DNA of 64,000 nt from Dugong dugon. Lineage: Eukaryota; Chordata; Mammalia; Sirenia; Dugongidae. Each line of letters opens with the position of its first letter. Position 1 is the first letter of the stretch. The stretch is from the NCBI GenBank assembly GCA_030035585.1, contig CM057480.1, forward strand, positions 4,209,001 through 4,273,000, in the 5' to 3' direction. Below, piece after piece: positions 42,105-52,650 of the stretch. Both the position numbers and the translations under genes were made by a program. The notes under the pieces were generated by a model. It saw only the letters and a list, made by a program, of their open reading frames with translations, was not told the origin of the DNA and ran no database searches.

Positions 42105-43160
42105 ATTTACAGCTATAATTTTTCCTCTAAGTTTTACTTCAACCGCATCTCATACATTTTGGTATGTTGTGTCTTCATTTTCATTTATTTTCAAATTTCC
42201 CTTCAGATTTCTTTCTGAGTTACAGGTTATTTAGGAATACGCCATATTTTATTTCCACGTATTTGTGAATTTTCAAATTTCTGTCTGTTATTCACTCCTT
42301 ATTTTATCCCCTTGTGGTTGGAGAACAAGAACATACTTAGTATAATTTCAATCTTTTAAAATTTATTTAGGTTTGGTTTTTGACCTGACATCTGGTCTAT
42401 CTGGGAGAATGTTCCACGTGCACTTGAGAAACTGTATATTCTGCTGTTGTTGGATGCATTGGTCTATGGGCATCTGTTAACTCTAGTTGGTTTATAATGT
42501 TGTTCAAGTCTTCCATTTTTTTGTTGATCTTCTAGGGTATTGACATCTCCAACTAATATTGCTGAATTGTCTATTTCCCTCTTCAATTCTGTATTTGCTT
42601 TGGACTCTGTTGTTAGGTGCATATATGCTTATAATTGTTATATCTTCTTGATAGATAGGCCCTTCTATCATTATACAATTACACTTTTTATCTTTAGTAG
42701 CTGTTTTTGTTGTTGTTTGTTTGTTTGTTTTAATGTCTGTTTTGTCTGATGTTAGTATAGCCACTCCGATTCTCTTTTGGTTACAGTTTCCATGATATAT
42801 CTGTTTCTATTTCTTTACTTAAATCTGTGTGTGTCTCCAGTAAGCAGCACATAGTTAGATCTGTTTTTGTTTGTTTAATCCATTCTTATAATCTCTACCT
42901 TTTGATTAGATTGTTTAAACTGTTCACATTTGGTGATATTTTGATACAGTTGGATTTAAATCTGCCATTTTACTTTTTTTCTTTGTTTCATGTCTTTCTT
43001 TTTTTGCTACCCATCCTTTAATGCTTTATTTTTGCGTTAAGTAAATATTTTCTAGTGTAACATTTTAATTTCTTTGATTTTTTTTTTTTTTAAACTATCA
43101 TTTTGAGTGATTTTCTTAGCTATTTTCTAGGGTCTAACCTGGTGACTTCTTGAAATTCTT
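42105..43160 (-). mobile_element. L1 ORF2 endonuclease region, antisense, ancient
   Basis: The minus strand holds the start of L1 ORF2. The frame at 42764-42504 reads MAILTSDKTDIK, then NCIMIEGPIYQEDI and TIISIYAPN, matching the L1 apurinic endonuclease domain in order (the AILISDKTDFK and ILNIYAPN type motifs). The sequence 3' of it (plus GAATGTTCCACGTGCACTTG near 42409 and ATTTCCCTTCAGATTTC near 42196) continues into the EN-RT linker. The part at 42765-43000 is the degraded N-terminus. Frames are broken by several stops, as in old L1M-type elements shared across placental mammals. Confidence 0.8.
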
Positions 43161-45085
43161 TTTAGTCCTCATTCTATCACTCCTTAACTGTATCTCTGTG
43201 GTCTCTCTTTCTGTCTCTGCAATGCTGCTGGTGTTCACAGGCACTGAATGAAGGTACTGATGGGGTAGAGTGGGGTCCAAGTGTCCAAGCATCCATTAAC
43301 AAACCAGCTAACCTTGTGAAATCGAGTCAGTACTATAACGAGACTGTCTGTGTTCAGAAGTCTTTTCATTTACTTCTCCTCTCCATGCCTGTTTGACAGA
43401 GAACTAGTCTAAGTCTGCTATGGTCTCTACTCATGTACAACTGATTCCCCTAGAGCCAGTGAAACTTACAGTCATATAAGCACTCTGTGAAGAGCAAACT
43501 GCCAGAGATCATTGCTTTCCTTTGCTCTCCCTGCAAAGCATGAACACATTAATGAAAGGCTTTATCTTTATCATAAAACAACAGTCTCCGTAGCTCTGAG
43601 AATACAGGCAGCAACAAAGTAGAAGCGTGCTGCAAAGATTAGTGTGGGAGAAAAGTAATGAATAATGTAGCAAGATCTTAAACTGGATTATCACACTGAG
43701 CAAGCTTGTCAGAGCACCGGGCAGCTTATTTGACAATCCATCTTCCTCAGCAGTCATTGAGTATGTGCTGGCCAACCTCATTAGAACACCTCAGAGCAGC
43801 TCCTGTCCAGTGTTCTTATATATTAAGCCTATGCCAAAAGACAAAGTAGTGACAGGCCAACACTTGAAACACCAAATCATACAGCACCCTGTACTCATGC
43901 CCACAAAAGCCAAGCGACACTAGCTTGGGACATCTGGGAAAAAAAAAATCAGTAAGTGTTCCATCATAAACATTTATTTCACCACAGAAAGCATCGTAAG
44001 TACTGACAGAAATTGCCAATAAATATTGAAAGAGCAGTAAAACATTTTGGAGTATTTAAGACAGCAGCTGTCTAGGCCCATGCTAAATTCCAACAAGCAA
44101 ACACAGAAACAACAGTATGCACTTAGACTTGTCCATAGGCTGGTTTGGTGTAAAACTCAGGGCATCAGCATCACAGCGTGCAAATGCTTTCTGAAATATT
44201 TATATACCTAGTAATTTTTTGTCTGAATAAACGCCACCTAGTTATGCCAAAATCCTCTGCTAGGCTTGCTAAGTGCTGTGCAGGAAGATGAGTGGAGGGT
44301 AATATAACTGACATAGAAAATCATGATCTGAATAGAATTCTTTCCAAAGTCAAGAGGTCCAATTGGATTTGCTTGGCTCTATCCAAACCCGAATATCTGA
44401 GTCTGACTCACAAATCAAAAATCCATTCTGTTTGAGCATAGATGAGATACAGCTCATCCCATTCCATCTTTCTGAGCTTTGTCTAATGTCTGGAATGGGC
44501 AGGCACAGGTGCCCAAATGACAGTCTCAGGACCATGTGGTTCATCCAGGACGGGCACAGGCCTCTCGTGAACTATGCTTGGGGGCCAACAGTGAGGTTGT
44601 TGTTTAAAACAAACTCCCCAGGTCCAGGAAAATGAAGGTTATCTGTGCATCTCCCATCTAGGCCTTACACATGTATAATCCCAGGGTGAATCACAAAGGC
44701 AGCTTTGACAATATCAGTTTCCGTAAGAGAAACTGTTGAAGTATAAACGTGTCTCAAGAATCCAGTGGGTGATTTCTCTTCTTAGGCCAGGGACTGCCTG
44801 ACGTGGGTTTTATGGAACCCAAAACACTCACCAGCCTGAATTAATGAACCCCATTTATGATAATACTCCTGATGAATTAATTAAAATAGAAAAATCTCCA
44901 CAAGCTATATGCTTATACCTGTTCACAGTTGCTAACACAGTTCCTGTATTGATCACTTTTGGGATGGACTCAAAGTGAATTTTTACCAAATTGGAGACAC
45001 CTTGATTTGCTGAGTTTCCAATCAAAATTTGACCTCAATCATGAAATACTGGGCTCCTTCATTTAATATCTTTCTTAAGTAGTAT
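43161..45085. other. long repeat-free block, candidate regulatory DNA
   Basis: Nearly 2 kb contain no recognisable transposon, the longest clear gap with the block at 17.9 kb. Candidate conserved stretches are 43500-43800 (CATTAATGAAAGGC, TTTATCTTTATCATAAAAC), 44340-44560 (TTCCATCTTTCTGAGC, CAGGCACAGGTGCCC with an E-box-like CAGGTG) and 44780-45080 (CTGAATTAATGAACC, GATGAATTAATTAAAATAG). No frame above 90 codons and none domain-like. Constraint is inferred from appearance only. Confidence 0.35.
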
Positions 45086-45790
45086 ATCAATCGGGGCTTC
45101 CCCAGAGAAGCAGAACTACTAGGATCTGTATTTATATCTCTACCTATATCTGTATCTAATTTCTAAAATTAAGAATTTGTTACAGGTATTCAACCATACA
45201 CAATTGTCTTCTACCTCTGGTGCTGGGCCTGAAGTGACAGAGCAGGTGACTGTAAAATATTCAGGAATTTTTCAAGCCAGTGAAACTGCTGGTAGTTGAG
45301 TATGAGCACTCCACTGGGAAGAGGGACGTAAAGGGTGGGAGAGCAAGAACAGACTGAAACCAGCAAGGATGCGCTGAAATCCGTGAGGACAAGCTGGAAC
45401 ACCATGTCAGTCTTTCAATGCCTTGAAGTATCTGACTTTGATGATATGGGTGACTTGCACTACAGAGTTAAACATCCACCTGGTACAGAGTGGAGACATT
45501 AAAGGACAAGACATGGCACTACCTGGAGGAAAGGGGGGCCTGGCAGCTGCCTCACTTGGCCAACAAGACCATCTGGTAGATCTGCAGGAAGTAGAAGAGC
45601 AGCAACTGTGCCAGACTCTATACTGACTTCCCAAGTGTAAACATGGCTGCTGCTTCACTTTCACCTCCCAAATCTTGAGTGAATTTCTTTTGTGTCCAGT
45701 CCTTACCTGTAACCATATTCTGAAAATTAATTCACATATGAATTCTGGAAAATATCATTCTGGGTTAGTTGACACAGTAAGAGGTGTGAT
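45086..45790 (-). mobile_element. LTR-like element, antisense, MaLR-type tentative
   Basis: It begins ATCGGGGCTTCCCCAGAGAAG, the antisense end of MaLR-type LTRs, and finishes with GGGTTAGTTGACACAG after CATTCTGGG, wording typical of their sense start. The middle is GC-richer and not matched. The 85-codon minus and 67-codon plus frames near 45407-45664 are opposite shadows of one another. Confidence 0.4.
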
Positions 45791-45852
45791 GCTCAAACAA
45801 CTACAGCAGCAAGTTTAAGCTCGAATATTCTACTAGTGACTTTATACCACTT

Positions 45853-46008
45853 AAACCCATTGCCATCGAGGCGATTCGGACTCATAGTGACCCTACAGGA
45901 CAGAGCAGAACTGCCCCATAGAGTTTCCAAGGAGTGCCTGGTGGATTCGAACTGCCCACCTTTTGGTTAGCAGCCTTAGAAGTTAACCACTACACCACCT
46001 GGATTTCC
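45853..46008 (-). mobile_element. AfroSINE, short form
   Basis: AAACCCATTGCCATCGAGG, CTCATAGTGACCCTACAGG, CTGGTGGATTCGAACTGCCC and ACACCACCTGG. Confidence 0.88.
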
Positions 46009-46419
46009 TTATCCCACTTACATACCACAATTTAGATTCTCTTTCTTTCTTTTTTTTTTAAAGGATGGACTGGATATTTATCTTCCTGTCAAAAACTGGA
46101 GTTTAGTCATTCTTCTCAGGACCTATGATGTGGTTTTATCACAGATACCAAAGTGCCTGATAAAGCAGCTGCTGGGAGCAGGGGAATTTGGCACAAATCT
46201 ACTGAAAGTCAAATTGCTCTTTTCAGTCAAAGGTCTTATAATGTTTAATTTTAGGTAATCTGAGAAAAAATTTTTAAATTAAAACTTAAAAAGTAAGCAT
46301 TATATATGGGATATTCATTTTATCTTTTTCAACGATATGATAAAATTAGTAACTACTTATATATTCAATAGTAGGGATATGGTTTACATCATTAAGGCAA
46401 GATGGACTACCAAAGAAAC

Positions 46420-46535
46420 AAACCAAACCTATTGCCATCGAGTCGATTCCGACTCATAGCGACCCTATAGGACAGAGTAGAACTGCCCCAGAGTGTTTCC
46501 AAGGAGCACATGGTGGATTAGAACTGCTGACTAAG
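46420..46535 (-). mobile_element. AfroSINE, 5'-truncated
   Basis: AAACCTATTGCCATCGAGTC, ACTCATAGCGACCCTATAGG and GCCCCAGAGTGTTTCCAAGG, then AACTGCTGAC, where it stops within the head. Low divergence for this family. Confidence 0.85.
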
Positions 46536-46738
46536 TAGCCGTAAACACAATCTACATAGACTGTAGATTAAATAAGAGAAATGTGTACATTGTAACAAAA
46601 ATGTTTATAAAAGGATGTAAAATCAATGCCGATTGTGTTAAAATAACAATAGAAGCCTATGTATAGAAAACTAATTAGATTGGCTGACATAAATATATCT
46701 TTTTTTAGGTTAATTTTTCTTCTTTCTACTTTTCTAAA
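46536..46738. other. AT-rich unique DNA between SINEs
   Basis: Nothing recognised. Confidence 0.3.
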
Positions 46739-46940
46739 AGGAGCCCTAATGGCACAATGGTTAAGCGATCGGCTGCTAACCAAGAGGCCGGTAGTTGGAA
46801 CCCACCAGCTGCTCCATGGGAGGATAGACCTGGCAATCTGCTCTCGTAAAGATTTCAGCCTGTGGAAACCCTATGGGACAGTACTGCTTTGTCATCTAGG
46901 GTCGCTATGAGTTGGAATTGACTCAGCAGCACACAACTGT
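46739..46940 (+). mobile_element. AfroSINE, long form, full length
   Basis: GGAGCCCTAATGGCACAATGG, CTGCTAACCAAGAGGCC, GTAAAGATTTCAGCC, GTCGCTATGAGTTGG and a tail ending CAGCAGCACACAAC. The GCACACAAC end is a variant of the GCACCTAACAAC terminus. Confidence 0.88.
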
Positions 46941-46984
46941 TCTGTAGTCTCCTATTAGAAAAATTCCAATAGTTTTATACCTTT

Positions 46985-47291
46985 TGAGATAAAAAAGAGA
47001 GAAGCAAGTGGAGAGACGTGGAGACCTCATACCACCAAGAAAGTAGTGTCAGGAGCAGAGCTTGTCCTTTGGATCTGGGGTCCCTGCACTGAGAAGAGAA
47101 GCTCCTAGTCCAGGGAAAGATTGATGACAAGGACCTTCCCTCAGAGCCCACAGAGAAAGAAAGCCTTCCCCTGGAACTGGCATCCTGAATTCGGACTTCT
47201 AGCCTCCTAGACTGTGAAAGAATGAATTTCTCTTTGTTAAAGGCATCCACTTGTGGTATTTCTGTTACAGCAGCACTAGAGAACTAAGACA
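46985..47291 (+). mobile_element. MaLR-type LTR, 3' half
   Basis: Same LTR as 24756-25322: CCTCATACCACCAAGAAAG, AGCTCCTAGTCCAGGG, GACTTCTAGCC and CAGCAGCACTAGAGAACTAA, ending AAGACA. 5'-truncated. Confidence 0.7.
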
Positions 47292-47929
47292 GTGAGCATG
47301 TAAATTATTTTAGAAGTTGAATAGTATTACAAAGCTTGTAAGAGGAATCAGCAGATACACGCCTTAAACATACTCACTCACCATCTCCCTCCACCCATAC
47401 GGCTACTTTATTTTTCTAAGTAATGATTCTCCTGCTGTTTTTCTTCACCAATGTCATCTAACAATTTGCATCCTGGAAAAAGAGGACTTATGTCTCTTTC
47501 TCACTTGCGCACCCATTTCTTTTGTCCCATTCTCCTAATATGATTATATTGCAATATTTGGGTTAAATCAATATTCAGAGTATTCATTATTTTGACTTCA
47601 TAAATATTAATTTCATTATTCATGGATGAATCACACAATGTGCTACAATCACATTTCCTTTCTTCAACAATTTCATTTTTGATTTCTGAGGTTAATAATT
47701 GTGTGTGTGCTTTTTTTTACTTTTTGCTTCATTTTCCATATTCTTCTAATAATGTTACCTACACTTTCAAACATAATTCTAAAATATGTTAGACTCCCAC
47801 AAGGTGATCTCCCATTCTGCTTTTTTGGGAGGACACTTTCTGGAGACCACCACCATCCTGGGCCAGTCTGGACTGGTGGCTCTCTCGGCCTGCTACTCAG
47901 CTGTTGAACTAGGTCTGTCCTTCACCATT
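47292..47929. other. unique DNA, no gene seen
   Basis: No repeat or coding feature recognised with confidence. Confidence 0.3.
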
Positions 47930-48780
47930 ATTCTGAGGTTTCTCTTTGTTTTGCTCTGTGTAAGAGTCCTCATTTTCTGTATCTCGTATCTTCCTCATTT
48001 GGATGGAGAATTCTTCCAGTATTTTCTTAAAATGGGATGCATAGAAAATAAATATTTTGAATTCCTGCATTCTGAAAAAGTCCATAATATACTTCCGCAG
48101 TTAAATGATAGTTTATCAGAATGTGTGATTCGAGGTTAGAAATAACTTCCCGTCTTTGCAATTTTGGAGGCTGTGTTTCTGGTCTTTTAGTTTCTAATGT
48201 TGATGCTGATGCTAATGTAATTCGCATTCCTTTATTTTTGACATGTTTTTACTTCCTCTCCCTTTTTAGTGTTCCCTCTTTATCTCTGGTGTTCTAAAAC
48301 ATTGATGTTACATCTTGGTAAGAGTTATTTTGTCATTGTTCTAGACAACTATGACAATCTATAAGCCTAACTCCTTCATTTCTGGGGAATTTTCTTACAT
48401 CGTATCTTTAATAAGTTCTTCCCATCTTTCTATTTTTTATTTTTCTACACCAGTGTGTTGGATCTCATGCCCTGATTCTCTGTTTTTCTTACTTATTTTC
48501 TTCTATTGTCTGGCTCTGTATTTTTGTTCACTTTTGGGGGAGAGTTCTTTGAGTTCATCTTCCAACTCTTGTGTCAATTATTTACATCTTCACTTTCACA
48601 TATATATTTTTTTCTTTCCAAGAGCTCCTTCTTGTACTATAACTGTTTCCTTTATTTTTGAAAATAATGTCTTATTTGTCTTTCATGGATACAGTGCTTT
48701 CTCTTATCTTTCTGAAAATATTAATGAAAAAGACCTATTTTGGATGTTTCATTCTTCTTCCTAATTTTTTTTTCCCTGTT
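47930..48780 (-). mobile_element. ancient L1-like repeat, antisense, tentative
   Basis: GTATCTCGTATCTTCCTC, GAGAATTCTTCCAG, GATAGTTTATCAGAATGTG, GAGGTTAGAAATAAC and CCAAGAGCTCCTTCTTG resemble an antisense repeat common in placental genomes that I associate with old L1. Plus frames of 117 and 137 codons are translations of its T-rich antisense strand. Confidence 0.4.
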
Positions 48781-49119
48781 TTCTCTGACAGCTTCTTATT
48801 TTCTTTCTGATTTTTGGTTTTAATTTGCTTCATTCTCTCTCTCACTTTTGAGACACTCATAAACTGTCTTTTGATTATTAATTGTCTATTCATATTAAAT
48901 ATTGAGAGCCTGAATGGCGAATTGGAAACTCTGTGTGTATGAAGAGGGGACGGAGAATTGCCTTTGTTAAACCTTTGTCAGGGTAAAGAACTACATGCCT
49001 AATTTCAGGTAGACACCATTGCAATTCAGCACTTCATCTGCACTCCCTGGATTCCCTGTCACTCAGTTTCTTCATGGAGTTGACATCTTGTCCTTCTGAG
49101 TTTTCCCTGGCTATTTAGG
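48781..49119. other. unique DNA, no feature seen
   Basis: Nothing recognised. Confidence 0.3.
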
Positions 49120-49330
49120 ATAGCCAGGTTGCTCAATGGTTAAGCACTCAGTTGTTAACTGAACGGTTGATGGTTCAAGCCCACCCGTCGCTCAGTGGGA
49201 GAAAAGACCCGGCAATGTGCTCCTGTAAAGATTACAGCCTAGGAAGCCCTATGGGGCAGTTCTACTCTGTTACATTGGGTCGCCATGAGTTGGAAACAAC
49301 TTGACGGCACACACCATCAACAACAAACAA
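49120..49330 (+). mobile_element. AfroSINE, long form, full length
   Basis: ATAGCCAGGTTGCTCAATGG, GTTGTTAACTGAACGG, GTTCAAGCCCACCC, CTGTAAAGATTACAGCC and GTCGCCATGAGTTGG, with a GACGGCACACACCATCAACA end. Confidence 0.88.
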
Positions 49331-50844
49331 CATTTGGGGTTAGGAGGGGAGCTAGGGATCTAACGGCCTTTCACACAAACTGCAGAACAGTACCTTTTTC
49401 ATTACAACTCCTCTCAACCCTGCTTTCCACATTACTTAGTACTCCCAGTTTTGTACCTTTTCCAACTCTACTAAGCCGTTAATCCTCATCCAATCATTTT
49501 GCATCTTCCAAAAATTAGTTGTCATCTATCTGCTGTCCGCTCTCTATTCTCTTTTTTTGTGTGCATCTATCTATCTATTTCTATCTGTCTATCTATCTAT
49601 CTATCATCTGTCTGTCTTTCTCCAGAGAAGAGCAATCCAAGAGAACAATGCAGAAGTACCAATGGTTTTTATGACTAGCCTCAGAAGCCATGCACGCTCA
49701 TACTCTGATGGTAACACAGATCAGCCCTGATTCAGCGTGGGAGGAGACTATCAAAGGTACAAATATCAGAGATGAGGATCTTTGGGGGCCATCTGGGAGA
49801 GTGGTTACTATAGGTGTGAAGTCCATTTGTGGATGTAGAAGAATGATATAGAGCCAATAAAGAGGAGTAGAGGGGATTTGGGGTTGCTGATAAGTACAAT
49901 CAAGCAAAGACAGAGGATCACTGAATACAGAGACCTGGAAACCAAAGCAGGTGGGGTGTTGAACAGTGTGCTATAGCTGAAGTTCATGATGGGTAGGAAT
50001 CACGGCAGGAGGTGAATCAGAAAGGCTGGCAGGGACTAAACTGAAGTTTTCGGCTTCAGAAGACAAGTGAGAAGGATGCTCTAGGTGTGGGAGAATTATG
50101 ATGGCCAAAAGACACGAGACATACTAAAGGTAGGAAGATGGTGGGACGTGGGAGAAATAGAGGAAAGTGTAGGTACTTTTCTATCATTTATTTCCATCTC
50201 TCCTTTCTTGTGCTGTTACTGAAAGTTGTTGATGGGCATTCTGAGGCTATATAAGTCTTTGAAGAAGAAAGATTATATCAAATATTTAAAAATTACTCAC
50301 ACCTTAAGAAATTAACCTGTAGGAAAGTTATTTTGCTGTGCAACAGGTGTGAACACGTATTTTTTTTAAAGGTGAAGTATGAAGGCTGTACTCCTCCAGA
50401 AGAGCCAGCACTTGTTTTTTGCTTATTAGTTATCTCATTTACCGCTCTGCAAAATGAAAGGGCCATCTGGCTTGGAATAGAGAGTGGAGTGGAAAGCTCT
50501 GAAGGTCGGAGGCTCACCATTTAGTATTCTAATGAAATTTAGAATGCTGAGGGTATCCACACAGGAATTTTGGCCCAGGAAAATGTAGGATTGTGTCACA
50601 GTCTCTCTCTTTCTATATTCCTGCCCCACCCCCACCCCTTACAAGGACTTATCTTACAAGTTGTTCTCCAAGTTGATGTGTGGCTAAATGGAAAGTAACT
50701 TAAGAAACTGCGTGGTATGCTCAAGACGGCTTTGTGAACTAGGCAGAAGAATCTTTGCTGTGTCCGGCACTCCCAGTTCTTCTCATGTACCTGGATATTC
50801 TTCTCTCCCCCATCAAGTTTTCCTTTTGGTGCCTGGAATGGAAG
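49331..50844. other. mostly unique DNA with CTAT microsatellite
   Basis: CTAT/CTGT units at 49566-49616. From 49625 to 49810 the wording (GACTAGCCTCAGAAGCC, ACACAGATCAGCCCTGATTC, GGGGGCCATCTGGGAGAG) resembles an unassigned old mammalian repeat. No coding gene. Confidence 0.35.
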
Positions 50845-50945
50845 AGTGAGAAGAACAGTTACCTTAGAATTTGAGCCACAGCTCTGCCACTAACTAAGTG
50901 GTATAACCTCTCGGAATCATTGCTTCTTCCTCTGTTTCCTTTCCG
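50845..50945 (+). mobile_element. MIR fragment, sense
   Basis: TTGAGCCACAGCTCTGCC, ACTAACTAAGTGG and CTTCCTCTGTTTCC. Confidence 0.5.
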
Positions 50946-51120
50946 TTGCCATGCCCGTCTGTGTTTCTATAACGTGAGGGCTTTCTCAGGCATTTTGGGG
51001 TTAGTGGAGTAGTGATATTTTCCTGTGTAAAGGAGTATATGTATAAAGTCATTCCATAATAATAAAATCACGCAACATAGATGATCATTATTTATTTGCA
51101 GACGATTGAATCATTTGCTA

Positions 51121-51144
51121 TATGTGTGTGTGTGTATGTGTGTG
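51121..51144. repeat. TG dinucleotide repeat
   Basis: TATGTGTGTGTGTGTATGTG tract abutting the GTTGTTGTT end of the RTE. Confidence 0.8.
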
Positions 51145-52130
51145 TTGTTGTTGTTGTTAGGTGCCATTGAGTCAGTTCCAACCGATAACACAGAATGAAA
51201 GTACAACATGAAGGAAAGACTGGTCCTGAGTCATCCTCGCAGTTGTTATGTCTGAGCCCATTGTTGTAACCACTGTGTCGATTCATCTCATTGGGGGTCT
51301 TTCTCTTTTTCTGACCTCTACTTTACCAAGTATGATATCCTTCTCCAGGGACCGGTCCCTCCTGATAACCTATCCAAAGTACAGGAGATGAAGTCTCACC
51401 ATCCTTGCCTCTAAGGAGCATTCCGGCTGTACTTCTTCTAAGATAGATTTGTTTTTTCTTCTGGAAGTCCATGGTATGTTCAACATTCTTTGCCGACAGC
51501 ATAATTCAGAGGCATCAATTCTTCTTCAGTCTTCCTTATTCATCGTCCAGCTTTTGCATGCATATGAGGTGATTGAAAATACCATGGCTTGGGTTAGGCG
51601 CACCTTAGCCCTCAAAGTGACATCTTTGCTTTTTATCACTTTAAAGAGGTCTTTTGCAGCAGGTTTGCCCAATGCAATCCGTCGTTTGATTTCTTGACTG
51701 CTGCTTCCATGGGTGTTGATTAGTTCAAGTAGAATGAAATCCTTAACAAGTTCAATCTTTTCTCCATTGATCATGATGTTGCTTATTGGTCCAGTTGTGA
51801 GGATTTTGTTTACTTTATGTTGAGGTGTAAACCATACTGAAGGCTGTGGTCTTTGACCTTCATCAGTAAGTGTTTCAAGTCGTCTTCGCTTTCAGCAAGC
51901 AAGGTTGTGTCATCTGCATATTGCAGGTTGTTAAGGTTTTCCTCCAGTCCTGATGCTGTGTTTTTCTTCATATAGTCCAGCTTCTCAGATCATTTGCTCA
52001 GCATACAGATTGTATAAGTATGGTGAAAGGATACAAACCTGGTCGCACACCTCTCCTGACTTTAAAACACACAGTATCCCCTTGTTCTATTCAAAGGACT
52101 GCCTCTCGGTCTATGTACAGGTTCCACATG
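51144..52130 (-). mobile_element. RTE (BovB-like), 3' kilobase with YADD motif
   Basis: The longest RTE piece in the window. On the minus strand the reverse-transcriptase catalytic loop reads YADDTT (51920-51903), followed by LLAESEDDLKHLL, the ISNIMINGEKIE block, SSQEIKRRIALGK and VTLRAKVRLTQAMVFS, all in the order of BovB-like RTE proteins. An 82-codon open stretch survives at 51774-51526, but stops and indels occur on either side. The element ends with the GTTGTTGTTGTTAGGTGCC terminus at 51144. It is 5'-truncated at about 52130, where a CTAT/TATA repeat begins. Confidence 0.92.
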
Positions 52131-52132
52131 AG

Positions 52133-52236
52133 CTGTCTATCTATCTGTCTATATATATGCACACACACACATATAGCTGGCTCATGGGCTGCAGAGGCTG
52201 TATATATGTATGTACACAGACACACACACCATATTT
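52133..52236. repeat. CTAT, TATA and CA simple repeats
   Basis: GTCTATCTATCTGTCTATA, GCACACACACACAT and GTATATATGTATG stretches. Frames across it are composition artefacts. Confidence 0.7.
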
Positions 52237-52562
52237 TACCCAAATAACACGCACCTTCCATGTTTGTTTGCCAACTGCATCCTGCCCCTGAAAGGTGTTC
52301 TCATAAGTGCCGCTATGCCAATTTTTTTTTTAACATGTTGCTGTAAAAAAATTAGCACAGCATGCATACGAATTACCTCTCAGGGGAAGGTTGGGTTAGC
52401 AAACAAAGGTAGAATAGAAGGTGTGGGTTATTTGCATAAAAATACGGTGTGTATATATATAAAGACTGAATTATGCTGTTAGATAGTTCATCTTATGAAG
52501 AGGCAGTTTGTAGTAGGGAAGGGACTTCTGAGTTGGACCTGCATCTTGTTATATATTAAAAG

Positions 52563-52650
52563 TTATATATTAAAATCAGATATGTAGATAGATAAGTAGC
52601 TGGATAGATAGGTAGGTAGATAGGTAGGTAGACAGAGATGATAGATAGAT
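52563..52650. repeat. GATA/GGTA microsatellite
   Basis: Imperfect GATA and GGTA units: ATAGATAGGTAGGTAGATAG and similar. Confidence 0.8.

Noticed and set aside
42504..42764. 86-codon minus ORF as a host gene
   Set aside because: Its residues follow the L1 endonuclease domain, so it is a transposon fossil.
48351..48764. 137-codon plus-strand ORF rich in Ser, Phe and Leu
   Set aside because: It lies on the T-rich antisense strand of an L1-like repeat. Its hydrophobic look is a base-composition effect.
49566..49616. CRISPR-like or regularly spaced array
   Set aside because: It is a plain CTAT microsatellite. No spacers and a eukaryotic setting.
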